Shown here piece by piece: positions 16,160-23,875 of a DNA stretch of 64,000 nt. Positions within the stretch are counted from its first letter, which is position 1. Every line of letters starts with the position of its first letter. The DNA comes from Mucilaginibacter_A sp964236465 (lineage in GTDB: Bacteria; Bacteroidota; Bacteroidia; Sphingobacteriales; Sphingobacteriaceae). Both the position numbers and the translations under genes were made by a program. Where the stretch lies: NCBI GenBank assembly GCA_964236465.1, contig CAXSBZ010000018.1:1-64000 (forward strand). Direction: 5' to 3'. Under the pieces are notes generated by a model. That model had not been told where the DNA came from. It made no database searches and saw only the letters and a list, made by a program, of their open reading frames with translations.

Positions 16160-17470
16160 TTAATATTTTATTGAAAATCCAGCTTTTTCCAAATCTTTCC
16201 AAAAGCCCGGATAAGATTTTTCAACTACTTTAAAATTTTCAATTTCAACTTCCGGAACAACCAAAGCCAGCGGTGCAAAAGCCATGGCCATGCGGTGGTC
16301 TTCGTAAGTTTGGATAAAAAGTTTTTCGGGGATGCTTCTTTTAGCACAGCTTAATTTGTACACCTGACTTTTTTCTATCAGCTCCACGCCAATTTTTGCC
16401 AGTTCGTTTTGTAAGGCTTTTACGCGGTCGGTTTCTTTGATTTTCAAGGTTTCCAAGCCGGTAAAAGAAGCATCATGGCCCAAAGCTGCGCAAACAACGA
16501 TAACGGTTTGCGCCAAATCAGGGCAGGTTTTAAAATCAAAAATCTTGCGGACAACCACTTTTGGTTCCTTTTTCAAAAAAACGCCACCGTTTTTAAACTG
16601 CGAAGTGATACCGAAATTTGCCATAATCTCCGTAATTGAACTATCGCCTTGCAAACTATAAAGCGTTAACCCCGGTAGGAAAATTTCTGCTTCATCACAC
16701 AAAGCGGCAATGGCATACCAATAAGAAGCCGCGCTCCAATCGGGTTCTACATAAATGGTTGCGGGTTGAAAAGGCTGGTTTTGGATAGAAATCAAATTCC
16801 CGTTCCATTGATGCTGGGTGCCGCATTGCTGCAACATCGACAACGTCATTTCCACATAAGGCTTCGATGTTAATTCTTCTTCAATATGTAGGTTTAAACC
16901 CATTGGCAATTGCGAGGCAATCAGCAACAAAGCAGTAATGTACTGACTGCTGATATCGCCTTTGATCGAAACCTCTGCGGTTTGCTGTTCAAATCCTCCG
17001 GTGATTTTGATTGGCGGGAAACCTTCTTTTTCTTCATAAACAATCTCTGCACCCAAACTTCTTAAAGCGTCCACCAAAACACCAATTGGCCGTTGTTTCA
17101 TGCGTTCACTTCCGGTTAAAATTACCTGATGCTGTTTTTGTAACGCAAAAAATGCCGTTAAAAAACGCATGGCGGTTCCGGCAGGGCCGATGTTGATGGT
17201 AGCTGTCAGCTTAGAGCTATCAGCATTCAGCGACTTGCCATCTACGTCCGGCTGCTGATTGCTGAAAGCTGACTGCTGAAAGCCCTCACCCAAAACTCCT
17301 GCCAACGTAACCGTATCCGCCGCTTCCGACAAGTTTTCTACCTTAACTTTTCCTTCGCTTAAAGCTGCAATTACCAAAGCGCGGTTGCATTCGCTTTTAG
17401 AGCCAGTAAGCCGGATATCAGCCTTAACAGTTTTATAGGCTTTACTTAAAATCAAATTTCCCGCTTCCAT
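16160..17470 (-). CDS. aroA: 3-phosphoshikimate 1-carboxyvinyltransferase (EPSP synthase)
   Basis: Joins shikimate-3-phosphate and PEP in the pathway to chorismate. From the ATG at 17470 it has 436 residues. Visible motifs are 'GSKSECNRALVIAAL' (substrate binding), 'GPAGTAMRFLTAFFA', 'DISSQYITALLL' and 'LKIKETDRVKAL'. The ATG overlaps the previous gene's stop (TAATG), so translation is coupled. Residues about 63-91 (rich in Gln, Ser and Asn) are extra relative to the family and are encoded by a repeat (see separate entry). Two dispersed motif copies also lie inside the gene (16332-16343, 16462-16473) without changing length. Confidence 0.94.
   Translation of the reverse strand: MEAGNLILSKAYKTVKADIRLTGSKSECNRALVIAALSEGKVKVENLSEAADTVTLAGVLGEGFQQSAFSNQQPDVDGKSLNADSSKLTATINIGPAGTAMRFLTAFFALQKQHQVILTGSERMKQRPIGVLVDALRSLGAEIVYEEKEGFPPIKITGGFEQQTAEVSIKGDISSQYITALLLIASQLPMGLNLHIEEELTSKPYVEMTLSMLQQCGTQHQWNGNLISIQNQPFQPATIYVEPDWSAASYWYAIAALCDEAEIFLPGLTLYSLQGDSSITEIMANFGITSQFKNGGVFLKKEPKVVVRKIFDFKTCPDLAQTVIVVCAALGHDASFTGLETLKIKETDRVKALQNELAKIGVELIEKSQVYKLSCAKRSIPEKLFIQTYEDHRMAMAFAPLALVVPEVEIENFKVVEKSYPGFWKDLEKAGFSIKY
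17198..17286. repeat. CAGC-rich repeat inserted in frame inside aroA
   Basis: On the minus strand the segment is built from TCAGC units (e.g. TCAGCAGTCAGCTTTCAGC) followed by inverse GCTGA units (e.g. GCTGAATGCTGATAGC), so it can fold back on itself. It encodes about 29 residues including QQSAFSNQQ, which other EPSP synthases lack just before GPAGTAMRF. Confidence 0.65.
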
Positions 17471-18576
17471 TAAGCTTCGGCAACGGTGGTGTGGTTCATG
17501 ATTTCGGTTTGCTTGCGGATGGATTCGTGGTGCATCAGCTCCAGCAATTTCTCTGTGAAATCTATATTTAATTTTAGGGCTTTGGCGTAAGAAGTGCGTT
17601 TGTGCAAAATCTCGTCCCAACGGCTTACCTGCAAAATCGTTACGTTGTTGTCTCTTTTATAATTGCCAATTTTTTCTACAACGGCCATTCTTTCTGCCAT
17701 TTTAGAAATGATCTGGTCGTCGATTTTGTCAATTTCCTTGCGCAGTTCCGCCATTTTATCGATCGCGGCTTTATCTTTTAGTTCCGGTTTTCGTTGCGTT
17801 AAATGGTCCATCAACTCGCTTAAAGCTGCTGGCGTTAACTGCTGTTTGGCGTCCGTCCAGGCAACAGAAGGGTCGATATGCGATTCGATCATCAGTCCCT
17901 GCATATCCATGTCCAACGCTTTTTGCGCGATGTACGGGATCAGCTCGCGGTTGCCACAAATATGGCTTGGGTCAGTAATAATCGGTAATTCTGGTGCTAA
18001 AGTTTTTAAGCTGATGGCCAAATCCCAGTGTGGTTCGTTACGGAAAGCCGTTTTTTCGAAAGAAGAAAACCCGCGATGGATGGCAGCCAGTTTGGTAATT
18101 CCAGCAGCATTTATCCGTTCTAAAGCGCCAATCCACAAAGAAAGGTCAGGGTTGACCGGATTTTTTACCATCACCGGCACATCAACACCTTTTAAAGCAT
18201 CTGCAATTTCCTGCACGGTAAACGGGTTAACGGTAGAGCGCGCACCGATCCATAAAATATCAACGCCAGCGTTCAAAGCTTCTTCCACGTGTTTTGCGTT
18301 GGCCACTTCAACAGTCGTTGGCAAACCTGTTTCTGCTTTGGCGCGTTTCAGCCATTCCAAACCGATGCTGCCAATGCCTTCAAATTCGCCCGGACGTGTT
18401 CGCGGCTTCCAAATGCCTGCCCGCAAAACACTTACTTTTCCGGTTTTGTCCAGCAAATGTGCCGTTGCAACCAACTGTTCTTCGGTTTCGGCACTGCATG
18501 GCCCGGCAATGAGCAAAGGTTCGTGGTTGATTTTTAACCAGGAGCTGAGCGGTTGTATTTTAAGGTCGAGTTTCAT
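17470..18576 (-). CDS. Bifunctional DAHP synthase / chorismate mutase type II
   Basis: A 368-residue fusion. The N-terminal part (about 1-265) is a KDSA/AroG-like DAHP synthase with 'LIAGPCSAETEEQL', 'KPRTRPGEFEG', 'VMVKNPVNPD' and 'TDPSHICGNREL'. It condenses PEP and erythrose-4-phosphate. The C-terminal part (about 275-368) is an AroQ-type chorismate mutase (LRKEIDKIDDQIISKMAERM ... 'VEKIGNYKRDN' ... 'LLELMHHESIRKQ'). This order is common in Bacteroidota and links entry flux to chorismate use. It follows pheA by 59 bases containing a motif copy (18622-18633). Confidence 0.93.
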   Translation of the reverse strand: MKLDLKIQPLSSWLKINHEPLLIAGPCSAETEEQLVATAHLLDKTGKVSVLRAGIWKPRTRPGEFEGIGSIGLEWLKRAKAETGLPTTVEVANAKHVEEALNAGVDILWIGARSTVNPFTVQEIADALKGVDVPVMVKNPVNPDLSLWIGALERINAAGITKLAAIHRGFSSFEKTAFRNEPHWDLAISLKTLAPELPIITDPSHICGNRELIPYIAQKALDMDMQGLMIESHIDPSVAWTDAKQQLTPAALSELMDHLTQRKPELKDKAAIDKMAELRKEIDKIDDQIISKMAERMAVVEKIGNYKRDNNVTILQVSRWDEILHKRTSYAKALKLNIDFTEKLLELMHHESIRKQTEIMNHTTVAEA

Positions 18577-18635
18577 AATAATGGAGTTTTGAGTTTATCG
18601 GGTTTGATGAATTTTAGGTGATAAAAGAAGCATGG

Positions 18636-19466
18636 TCAAATCTTGTCGTTTTTACGGTATTCGCCCAGAATATTAAAGTTTTGCGTATATTTTAAAACCT
18701 GTTTAATAGCAGCATCATACTGCCGGGCTTCCTGCCATTCCACATCGGCATAAAAATTATACTCGTTTGGTTTGCCCAAAACCGGCATGGATTGTATTTT
18801 GCTAAGATTCACTTCATGTTCGGCAAAAACATTCAATACTTTGGCGAGCGAGCCGATCTCGTTCCCGGATTGAAAACAAAGGGAAGCTTTGTTTGGATTG
18901 GCAACAGTTCCGTTTTGCTTATCCGCCATAATCAAAAAGCGGGTAAAATTCTTTTTGTTGGATTCGATGCGTTTTTCGAGTGCGTTCAATTCGTACAATT
19001 CTGCCGCCATCGTGTTGGCAATCGCAACGGTGTCCAGCAGTTTTTCATCACGGACACGTTTGGCACAAGCTGCCGTATCGGTACTTTCTATGACTTTAAT
19101 CTGCGGATATTCTTCCATAAAATCAACACATTGCCGCAGCGCAATCGGGTGGGAAATGGCGTATTTTACATCTTCAAACTTCACGCCCGGATAAGCCAGC
19201 AAGTGCAGTTGGATGCGCAAAGAAACTTCGCCAACCACCGGGAAATTGTAGTTCATCATCAGCGAATAGTTGGGCAGCAAACTGCCGGCAATGCTGTTTT
19301 CGATAGCCATTACCACGTAATCGGCTTCTTTGCGGTTTAACGCTTCAAAAGTTTGCTTGAAAGAAACACATTCTACCAGTTCAATGTCTTCCCCAAAAAA
19401 CTTGACGGCCGCTTCTTGGTGAAAAGAAGCTTTGATCCCTTGTATGGCAACCCTTGGTTTGTTCAT
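18636..19466 (-). CDS. pheA: Prephenate dehydratase
   Basis: Converts prephenate to phenylpyruvate for phenylalanine synthesis. The ATG at 19466 gives 276 residues beginning NKPRVAIQGIKASFHQEAA. The dehydratase domain (about 1-180) shows 'VMAIENSIAGSLLPNYSL' and 'SNKKNFTRFLIM' (the T-R-F motif). The C-terminal ACT domain (about 195-270) has 'GSLAKVLNVFAEHEVNLSKIQSMP' and should bind phenylalanine as feedback inhibitor. It is the first gene of the operon; a terminator and an aromatic leader ORF lie directly upstream. A form B motif copy (19465-19476) touches its start codon. No prephenate dehydrogenase (tyrA) is in the cluster. Confidence 0.94.
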   Translation of the reverse strand: MNKPRVAIQGIKASFHQEAAVKFFGEDIELVECVSFKQTFEALNRKEADYVVMAIENSIAGSLLPNYSLMMNYNFPVVGEVSLRIQLHLLAYPGVKFEDVKYAISHPIALRQCVDFMEEYPQIKVIESTDTAACAKRVRDEKLLDTVAIANTMAAELYELNALEKRIESNKKNFTRFLIMADKQNGTVANPNKASLCFQSGNEIGSLAKVLNVFAEHEVNLSKIQSMPVLGKPNEYNFYADVEWQEARQYDAAIKQVLKYTQNFNILGEYRKNDKI

Positions 19467-19482
19467 GCTGTTTTTACAATGC

Positions 19483-19515
19483 AAAAAGTCCCGGCCTTTC
19501 GGGCCGGGACTTTTT
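19483..19515 (-). terminator. Attenuator terminator in the pheA leader
   Basis: On the minus strand AAAAAGTCCCGGCC pairs perfectly (14 bp) with GGCCGGGACTTTTT around a 5-base loop, giving a GC-rich stem plus U-run 17 bases before the pheA ATG. A terminator inside a 5' leader has no purpose unless it is conditional. The upstream GGCCGGG at 19558-19552 can pair with its 5' arm. Confidence 0.85.
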
Positions 19516-19546
19516 GATATTTTGTTTCTTTATGAAGATCTACATA

Positions 19547-19615
19547 TCAAACCCGGCCTTTACCGCAAAAGTAAAAGTAAAAAAAGCCGAAAAAGTAGGT
19601 GTTGTTAATTGTCAT
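19547..19615 (-). CDS. Aromatic leader peptide of the phe operon (attenuation)
   Basis: A 22-codon ORF starts at ATG 19615 and ends at TGA 19549-19547. Residues 7-16 are YFFGFFYFYF: six Phe and three Tyr in ten. The last codons (GKGRV) contain GGCCGGG, which is complementary to the 5' arm CCCGGCC of the terminator 32 bases further on. A ribosome stalled for Phe-tRNA or Tyr-tRNA would leave GGCCGGG free to form the antiterminator. A ribosome reaching the stop would cover it and let the terminator form. This is the logic of classical pheA/trp attenuation. Function is inferred from sequence alone. Confidence 0.8.
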   Translation of the reverse strand: MTINNTYFFGFFYFYFCGKGRV

Positions 19616-19673
19616 TGTTGTATTGCGTTTTCAAATGTACATGGAAAAAGGGGATTGTCAAGAGGAATTTAGA

Positions 19674-20027
19674 TTATTTTTCTGTTAACGTGTTTAGTAG
19701 CATTTTAAATTGAAGTTGTAAAGGCTGAATACTGGTTTGAATAATATCCCAAATAGTATAAAGATCAACACCAAAATATTCGTGTACCAATATGTTTCTC
19801 AATCCAATTAATTGTTTCCAAGGAATGTCAGGAAAATTATCTTGAGTTGATTTAGAAATATGATTTGACGCCTCGCCGATTATTTCTAATAGTTTTATGG
19901 AAGCTAATTGAAAGGCAATTTCTGATTTAAAATCTTCAAATGATTTATTTTCGGATAGTTTAATCAGTTGTTCAATTGCATCCAAAACATGGTTTGTCCT
20001 GATCTTATCTTTATGATAAACGCTCAT
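19674..20027 (-). CDS. HepT-like HEPN toxin (DUF86)
   Basis: A 117-residue all-helical protein with the HEPN ribonuclease motif R-x4-H (R77, H82) in 'LRNILVHEYFG', preceded by the usual 'IIGEASNHIS' helix. In characterised MntA/HepT systems it is an RNase that is silenced when the partner nucleotidyltransferase adds AMP to the Tyr next to the motif (here in HEYF). It overlaps the partner gene by 17 bases. Confidence 0.9.
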   Translation of the reverse strand: MSVYHKDKIRTNHVLDAIEQLIKLSENKSFEDFKSEIAFQLASIKLLEIIGEASNHISKSTQDNFPDIPWKQLIGLRNILVHEYFGVDLYTIWDIIQTSIQPLQLQFKMLLNTLTEK

Positions 20028-20316
20028 AAACTAATCGTTTATCTTTTTCTATAAAAGGTTTGATGTAGGGAGAAGCACTGTTGGTGGTAACTAAATCTAC
20101 TTCCAGGTTCAGCAATTCTTTTAATTGTTCAAACCATCCGTAAAAAGCCAAACCTGTGTTTTGCTGATAATCAAGTTCCAGGTACAAGTCTAAATCACTG
20201 TTTGCCTTAGCTTCGCCTCGTGCAAAAGAACCAAATACATAAACTTTTTTTACAGGCTTGTCTGCAAAAAAGGTTTTGATTTTTTGGATCATTAAAGCAT
20301 TTGGTTCCATACTCAA
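20011..20316 (-). CDS. MntA-type nucleotidyltransferase antitoxin
   Basis: A 101-residue minimal nucleotidyltransferase. The signature G29-S30-x10-D41-x-D43 is seen in 'VFGSFARGEAKANSDLDLYLEL', and a third acidic residue lies in 'LEVDLVT'. It would adenylylate the HepT toxin encoded by the overlapping next gene. The arrangement (antitoxin first, 17-base overlap) is standard. A motif copy (20339-20350) lies immediately upstream. Confidence 0.9.
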   Translation of the reverse strand: MSMEPNALMIQKIKTFFADKPVKKVYVFGSFARGEAKANSDLDLYLELDYQQNTGLAFYGWFEQLKELLNLEVDLVTTNSASPYIKPFIEKDKRLVYERLS

Positions 20317-20362
20317 ACTTAATTAAAATATTAGACCGATGCTTCTTTTATCGGCATAAATT

Positions 20363-21262
20363 TTACGTCATCTCTTCCAATCCCGCATAATACTCTTTTT
20401 GCATTACCTTGGCAACCTGCGTACTTCCATCATGGCTCCAGCCAGGCGGCATCACCATATATTTAACTTTATCAGAAAAAGTCGGTGCTTTTTTTACATC
20501 GGCAATTAAAGCTTTCCATTCGTGGAAAATGATGTTTACCGCACCCATATCTTCCGGTTGGGTGGTCAAGCCGTATTTGATCGGCTCGGGCAAATCTTCC
20601 TGATAAGTACCAAAAAGCCGGTCCCAAATGATAAACATCATGCCCATATTTTTATCTAAATATGGTACGTTGGAAGCATGATGGATGCGGTGGTGTGCAG
20701 GCGTTACAAAAATAAAACTGTACCATTTCGGGAAGTTGATATTTGCTTGCGTATGCACCAGGTTGCCGTAAAGTTGCGTCAATAAATAAGCGTATAAAAT
20801 ATCTATCGCCGAAAATCCCATCAGCGCGAGCGGCAAATAAAAAATGACGCGGTAAAAAGGCTCAAAAACAGTAGAACGGAAACCCGTAGTTAAATTAAAA
20901 TGTTCGGAAGAGTGGTGCGTAACATGCATCGCCCAAAACACGCGGCTGTAATGGCCAACATAATGCAAAACCCAGTACAAAAAATCTTGCGTTACCACCA
21001 GCACAAACCAGTATAAGAACACGTTTTTAATCTCGAAAAAGCGGAACTGGTAAAAATAGTTCAGCACAAAAAACGTCGCGCCTTTTACAATCAGGTTGAT
21101 GAAAAAGGTTAACGTGGTCAAATAAATATTCGTCCAGGTATCGCGTTTTTCGTAATATTTCCGGTCTTCGCGGTAGCTAAAATACATTTCAACCAGCGTA
21201 AGGATGATCAGCAGGGCAAACAATCCGGCTGCAGCTTCATTTTTAACATCTAAACCAAACAT
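20363..21262 (-). CDS. Sterol desaturase/fatty acid hydroxylase family membrane protein
   Basis: A 299-residue integral membrane di-iron enzyme. Its histidine clusters are HYVGH near residue 115, HVTHHSS near 133 and HRIHHASN near 193, as in the ERG3/fatty acid hydroxylase superfamily. Four or five hydrophobic segments surround them. The substrate is unknown; in Bacteroidota such enzymes may hydroxylate lipids or carotenoids. The start codon lies directly next to the stop of aroB, so it is cotranscribed with aroB. Confidence 0.85.
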   Translation of the reverse strand: MFGLDVKNEAAAGLFALLIILTLVEMYFSYREDRKYYEKRDTWTNIYLTTLTFFINLIVKGATFFVLNYFYQFRFFEIKNVFLYWFVLVVTQDFLYWVLHYVGHYSRVFWAMHVTHHSSEHFNLTTGFRSTVFEPFYRVIFYLPLALMGFSAIDILYAYLLTQLYGNLVHTQANINFPKWYSFIFVTPAHHRIHHASNVPYLDKNMGMMFIIWDRLFGTYQEDLPEPIKYGLTTQPEDMGAVNIIFHEWKALIADVKKAPTFSDKVKYMVMPPGWSHDGSTQVAKVMQKEYYAGLEEMT

Positions 21263-22324
21263 TTAATTTTCAAGGTTTTGGTAAAATTTTAAACTTCCGC
21301 AAAGTTCCTCTTCAGTACAGAAACTATCAATAGCACATTGTCCGATCTGCGTCAATAACGAGCAGTTGATCTGGCCAGAAGTATTTTTTTTATCGCTCTT
21401 CATCAGTTCGATCAAAGCCGGAAGTGATGCTTCTTTTATCGTATGTTTTTCGTAAAACTTTTGGAAAGTCTGCACAATTTCTGCCAATTCATTTTCAGAC
21501 AAACCTGTTTTTTGGGTTGATAAGTAAGCTTCGCAAATCATACCAACTGCAATTGCTTCACCGTGTGACAGAGGATTTTTTCCGTTTTGTAAAGAAAAAC
21601 TTTCTACCGCGTGGCCAACTGTATGGCCAAAGTTGAGGATCTTGCGCAAGCCTTTTTCTTCCGGGTCCTGCAAAACCACATTGTTTTTTATTGCTATAGA
21701 ACGATGAATTAGTTCTGCATCAACCGTTTCCGGCGATGCTTCTTTTAGCAGGTAAAAATAGTCGTGGTCTGCAATCAAACCATGTTTCAGCATTTCGGCA
21801 AAACCTGAAATTAGCTGCCGTTGCGGTAAAGTTTTTAAAAAATTTGTATCGATAAAAACAGCTTTTGGTTGCGCAAACGTGCCGATGATATTTTTCAGAT
21901 GATCCATATCGATGCCGGTTTTACCACCCACAGAAGCATCAACCTGAGAAAGCAACGTGGTTGGGATTTGCACAAAATCAATCCCTCTTTTAAAAGTTGA
22001 AGCTGCGAAACCGCCCATATCGGTAATCACGCCGCCGCCAACATTAACCAATAAACTATTGCGGTCGGCACCAAAATCAATCAGCATCCGCCAGATGCCA
22101 ATACAAAAATCTATATTCTTGTTTTCTTCCCCGGAGGTAACTTCAATCAGGTCATAATCCGTAATTTCCAGCTTTTCGATCAGCAATGGAAGGCAATATT
22201 TTTCCGAGCTTTCATCTACCAGAAAAAAAACTTTGCTATACTTTTTTTCAGCTAAAAACTGATTTAAAGATGTAAAACCATCATTAAAAACAACCGGGTA
22301 AGAAATGCTTTCTATCGTTTCCAT
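21263..22324 (-). CDS. aroB: 3-dehydroquinate synthase
   Basis: A 353-residue NAD- and metal-dependent enzyme making 3-dehydroquinate from DAHP, the second shikimate step. 'GGGVITDMGGFAASTFKRGI' binds NAD, 'PTTLLSQVDASVGGKTGID' follows, and the metal ligands lie in 'EMLKHGLI' and 'NFGHTVGHAVE'. It stands away from the main aromatic operon (about 2 kb) and next to an S4-domain gene and a desaturase gene. Two motif copies lie inside (21427-21438, 21736-21747), encoding IKEAS and LKEAS. Confidence 0.95.
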   Translation of the reverse strand: METIESISYPVVFNDGFTSLNQFLAEKKYSKVFFLVDESSEKYCLPLLIEKLEITDYDLIEVTSGEENKNIDFCIGIWRMLIDFGADRNSLLVNVGGGVITDMGGFAASTFKRGIDFVQIPTTLLSQVDASVGGKTGIDMDHLKNIIGTFAQPKAVFIDTNFLKTLPQRQLISGFAEMLKHGLIADHDYFYLLKEASPETVDAELIHRSIAIKNNVVLQDPEEKGLRKILNFGHTVGHAVESFSLQNGKNPLSHGEAIAVGMICEAYLSTQKTGLSENELAEIVQTFQKFYEKHTIKEASLPALIELMKSDKKNTSGQINCSLLTQIGQCAIDSFCTEEELCGSLKFYQNLEN

Positions 22325-22326
22325 AC

Positions 22327-22533
22327 TTAAATAACGTGGATTTTCTGGCCGTTAAACGTAATAATGTCGCCAACTCTTACTTTGAGCCTTTTACGAAAAT
22401 CTACTTCGCCGTTGTATTTTACTTTTCCTTCAGTTACCATTATTTGCGCTTCACCGCCGGTTTGCACTAATCCGGCTGCTTTTAACAACTGGATCAGCGT
22501 AATAAATTCGCCCTGTAATTTAAATTCGATCAT
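22327..22533 (-). CDS. Small S4-domain RNA-binding protein (YbcJ-like)
   Basis: A 68-residue protein that is almost entirely an S4 domain: 'FITLIQLLKAAGLVQTGGEAQIMVTEGKVKYNG' then 'KRLKVRVGDIITFNGQKI'. Proteins of this size (YbcJ/YaaA type) bind structured RNA; their targets are not settled. It starts the operon with aroB (two-base gap) and the desaturase. Confidence 0.85.
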   Translation of the reverse strand: MIEFKLQGEFITLIQLLKAAGLVQTGGEAQIMVTEGKVKYNGEVDFRKRLKVRVGDIITFNGQKIHVI

Positions 22534-22540
22534 GAGGCTG

Positions 22541-22548
22541 CAAAAATA
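22541..22548 (-). promoter_or_regulatory. -7 box TATTTTTG before the S4/aroB operon
   Basis: On the minus strand TATTTTTG lies eight bases before the S4 gene ATG. Together with the plus-strand box at 22590 it makes a divergent promoter region of under 70 bases. Confidence 0.45.
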
Positions 22549-22589
22549 TAAAATTGGAATGAGCAGACGTTATTCTGTTGTTCAATATC

Positions 22590-22597
22590 TAATTTTG
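22590..22597 (+). promoter_or_regulatory. -7 box TAATTTTG before proline dehydrogenase
   Basis: TAATTTTG fits TAnnTTTG and ends four bases before the ATG at 22602, so the transcript would be leaderless or nearly so. Confidence 0.45.
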
Positions 22598-22601
22598 TCA
22601 A

Positions 22602-23801
22602 ATGGAAATCCCGTCCGGTCAAATAATTAAAAATACGCCCTTATCTTTTGAAAATACTGAAATTGCTTTTCGCCACGAAAGCAATGCGGAGTTGAAACGC
22701 GCTTACTGGCTGTTTAGGATCATTAACCTGAATTTTTTGGTAAAAATCGGTCCGCCGATCACTAATTTTGCTTTTAAAATCGGTTTGCCTATAAAATCTT
22801 TAGTCAAATCAACCATTTTTAATCATTTCTGCGGAGGCGAAACCGTTGCCGAATGCGAGCAGACGATCCGAAATTTGCAATCCGGAAAAGTAGGGACGAT
22901 CCTGGATTATTCGGTGGAAGGCGAAGATGAAGAAGCGGTTTTTGAGGATACGCGCGACCAGATTATTGCCACGATAAAAAGGGCAAAAGGCGATAAAGCA
23001 ATTCCCTTAACCGTTTTTAAAATCACCGGCGTAGGCAGTTTTGAGTTGCTGGAAAAAGCAGATGCCGGTTTAAGTTTTTCTGCGGAGGAAGAAACGGCCT
23101 GGCAAAAAGTTTTTGACCGTGTTGATTTGATCTGCAAAACAGCTTTCGACCTCAACGTGCCGGTGATGATTGATGCCGAAGAAACCTGGATCCAGCGCAC
23201 AATAGATTTGCTGGCATTGAATATGATGCGACAATATAATCAACAAAAAGTGATCGTTTATAACACCTACCAGCTTTACCGCCACGATAAACTGGGTTCT
23301 TTAAAAGCTGATTTTAAAGCTGCTGCGGAAGAAAATTTCCTGCTGGGAGCAAAGCTCGTGCGCGGTGCGTATATGGAAAAGGAAAACAAGCGTGCGGCAG
23401 AAAAAAGTTATCCAACCTTAATTCAACCAGATAAAACCGCTACCGACCGTGATTACAATCTCGCTTTGCAGTTTTGTGCCGAAAATATCAACCGCATCGC
23501 TTTTGTGTGCGGCACGCACAATGAGCAAAGCTGTAAGTTGCTGGCCGATTTGCTGAACGAATACCAGATCGGCCATAACCATCCGCATGTGCACTTTTCG
23601 CAGTTGCTGGGCATGAGTGATAATTTGAGTTTTAACCTTTCCAACGCTGGTTATAACGTGGCCAAATACGTACCTTTTGGGCCGGTAAAAGCAGTATTGC
23701 CTTACCTTTTCCGCCGGGCGCAGGAAAATACAGCCATCGCCGGGCAAACCAGCCGGGAGTTGGGTTTGATCAGCAAAGAGAAAAGCAGGCGCAGGATTTA
23801 A
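22602..23801 (+). CDS. Proline dehydrogenase
   Basis: A 399-residue FAD enzyme with a beta8-alpha8 barrel that oxidises proline to pyrroline-5-carboxylate at the membrane. Characteristic segments are 'LDYSVEGEDEEA' early in the barrel, 'MIDAEETWIQ', 'GAKLVRGAYMEKE', 'FVCGTHNEQS' and the C-terminal 'YVPFGPVKAVLPYLFRRAQEN'. It is the separate monofunctional form, not the PutA fusion; the aldehyde dehydrogenase partner is not in the window. Confidence 0.93.
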   Translation: MEIPSGQIIKNTPLSFENTEIAFRHESNAELKRAYWLFRIINLNFLVKIGPPITNFAFKIGLPIKSLVKSTIFNHFCGGETVAECEQTIRNLQSGKVGTILDYSVEGEDEEAVFEDTRDQIIATIKRAKGDKAIPLTVFKITGVGSFELLEKADAGLSFSAEEETAWQKVFDRVDLICKTAFDLNVPVMIDAEETWIQRTIDLLALNMMRQYNQQKVIVYNTYQLYRHDKLGSLKADFKAAAEENFLLGAKLVRGAYMEKENKRAAEKSYPTLIQPDKTATDRDYNLALQFCAENINRIAFVCGTHNEQSCKLLADLLNEYQIGHNHPHVHFSQLLGMSDNLSFNLSNAGYNVAKYVPFGPVKAVLPYLFRRAQENTAIAGQTSRELGLISKEKSRRRI

Positions 23802-23846
23802 ACCGATACTGTTTTTATCGCCTAAAAATTGTTGGCCTCAAATAAT

Positions 23847-23854
23847 TACTTTTG
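23847..23854 (+). promoter_or_regulatory. -7 box TACTTTTG before the GT39-like gene
   Basis: TACTTTTG fits TAnnTTTG and lies 22 bases before the ATG at 23876. A form B motif copy (23806-23817) with its AT-rich box is just upstream. Confidence 0.45.
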
Positions 23855-23875
23855 CGCTTCATGATCCGGTAAAAT

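Noticed and set aside
16160..17620. Longer N-terminus of AroA starting at 17620
   Set aside because: It would overlap 150 bases of the DAHP synthase gene in another frame with no similarity; the TAATG overlap at 17470 gives the family-typical start.
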